A stretch of DNA of 29,546 bases, taken from the IMG/VR virus record IMGVR_UViG_3300020455_000071, positions 1 to 29,546 of that record; one strand, given 5' to 3'. The notes beneath the pieces were generated by a model. That model was not told where the DNA came from and did not search any database. It saw only the letters and a list, made by a program, of their open reading frames with translations. How positions within the stretch are numbered: position 1 is the stretch's first letter; every line of letters begins with the position of its first letter. This DNA comes from a virus. Both the position numbers and the translations under genes were made by a program. This document shows, in pieces, positions 29,380-29,546 of this stretch.

Positions 29380-29546
29380 GTTAAAAGAAATTTAAAAGGA
29401 TTGCTAAATTTTAAAGCAATTATAATACTTGCAACTATTATTGAACATGGAATTGCTGTCAAAACTAATAAGGCAACAATCCATTCTAATTTTTGTTTTT
29501 TGTTTGCTGATTCATTTACTTTTTTAATTGTGTAATATTTATCCAT
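29376..29546 (-). CDS. Small one-span membrane protein, 56 residues, crossing the circular join
   Basis: The ATG occupies the last three bases of the window, and its first codons repeat at 1-77, so the gene is whole on the circle and crosses the join. The product begins with a charged segment (MDKYYTIKKVNESANKKQKL) and then has one hydrophobic span at about 23-46 (WIVALLVLTAIPCSIIVASI). It lies 11 bases after the 44-residue gene and overlaps the following two-span gene. The function is not recognised. Confidence 0.62.
   Translation of the reverse strand: MDKYYTIKKVNESANKKQKLEWIVALLVLTAIPCSIIVASIIIALKFSNPFKFLLT
29470..29546. repeat. Right copy of the 77-bp terminal direct repeat
   Basis: Identical to 1-77. 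Removing one copy gives a circular genome of 29,469 bp. The repeat boundary falls exactly on the ATG of a coding sequence, which is a coincidence of where the contig was cut and not a sign of a biological end. Confidence 0.93.

Noticed and set aside
1-29546. tRNA genes, CRISPR arrays, insertion sequences and a retron or diversity-generating element
   Set aside because: Looking through the sequence I found no cloverleaf-like tRNA, no regularly spaced repeats, no transposase and no reverse transcriptase. This is by eye only, so a tRNA search would be the proper test.

Overview
The window looks like a complete tailed-phage genome of the HK97-type siphovirus plan, assembled as a circle. The first 77 bases (1-77) recur exactly as the last 77 (29470-29546), and a small gene starts inside that repeat and reads on across the join, so the real circle is about 29,469 bp. 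Every supported gene is on the minus strand; read from high to low coordinates they follow transcription. The sequence is strongly A+T rich. Most genes lack a Shine-Dalgarno sequence, and several operon starts carry the TAnnTTTG -7 box typical of Bacteroidota. With the DUF3127-type protein, the HK97 head genes and the LamG-bearing tail protein, this points to a phage of a Bacteroidota host, probably a flavobacterium. I see no integrase, excisionase or partition gene, so a lytic life cycle is the simplest reading, although one XRE-type regulator is present.

Layout in transcription order. (1) 223 to 28937, across the join: five tiny genes between two strong terminators. (2) 28862-28470: a PD-(D/E)XK endonuclease gene with terminators on both sides. 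(3) 28362-26420: connector, head closure, gp10-like and tail terminator genes. (4) 26415-24680: lysis region with small membrane proteins, an M15 peptidase endolysin, a three-TM holin and a small basic protein. (5) 24634-20193: tail fibre with tandem repeats, a companion protein, and a 918-residue protein with four LamG-like domains, probably the host-recognition apparatus. (6) 20120-13327: tail tube, tail assembly chaperones with a clear -1 frameshift site, tape measure and two baseplate-type proteins. (7) 13197-6189: the replication and recombination block (XRE regulator, ERF annealing protein, DUF3127 protein, RecE-like exonuclease, a DnaA-domain-IV/VRR-NUC fusion, an HTH initiator with iteron-like repeats inside its gene, another PD-(D/E)XK protein, a TOPRIM primase-helicase and small unknowns). 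(8) 6104-380: small and large terminase, portal, head morphogenesis protein, prohead protease and major capsid protein, closed by a terminator.

The most interesting points are the single-ORF fusion of a DnaA-type DNA-binding domain to a VRR-NUC nuclease, a lambda-O-like arrangement of three direct repeats beside an A+T-rich tract inside the initiator gene, the A_AAA_AAG frameshift signal that joins the two tail chaperone frames, SSB-like acidic tips ending two replication proteins, and the terminator-bounded cassettes that split the head genes.
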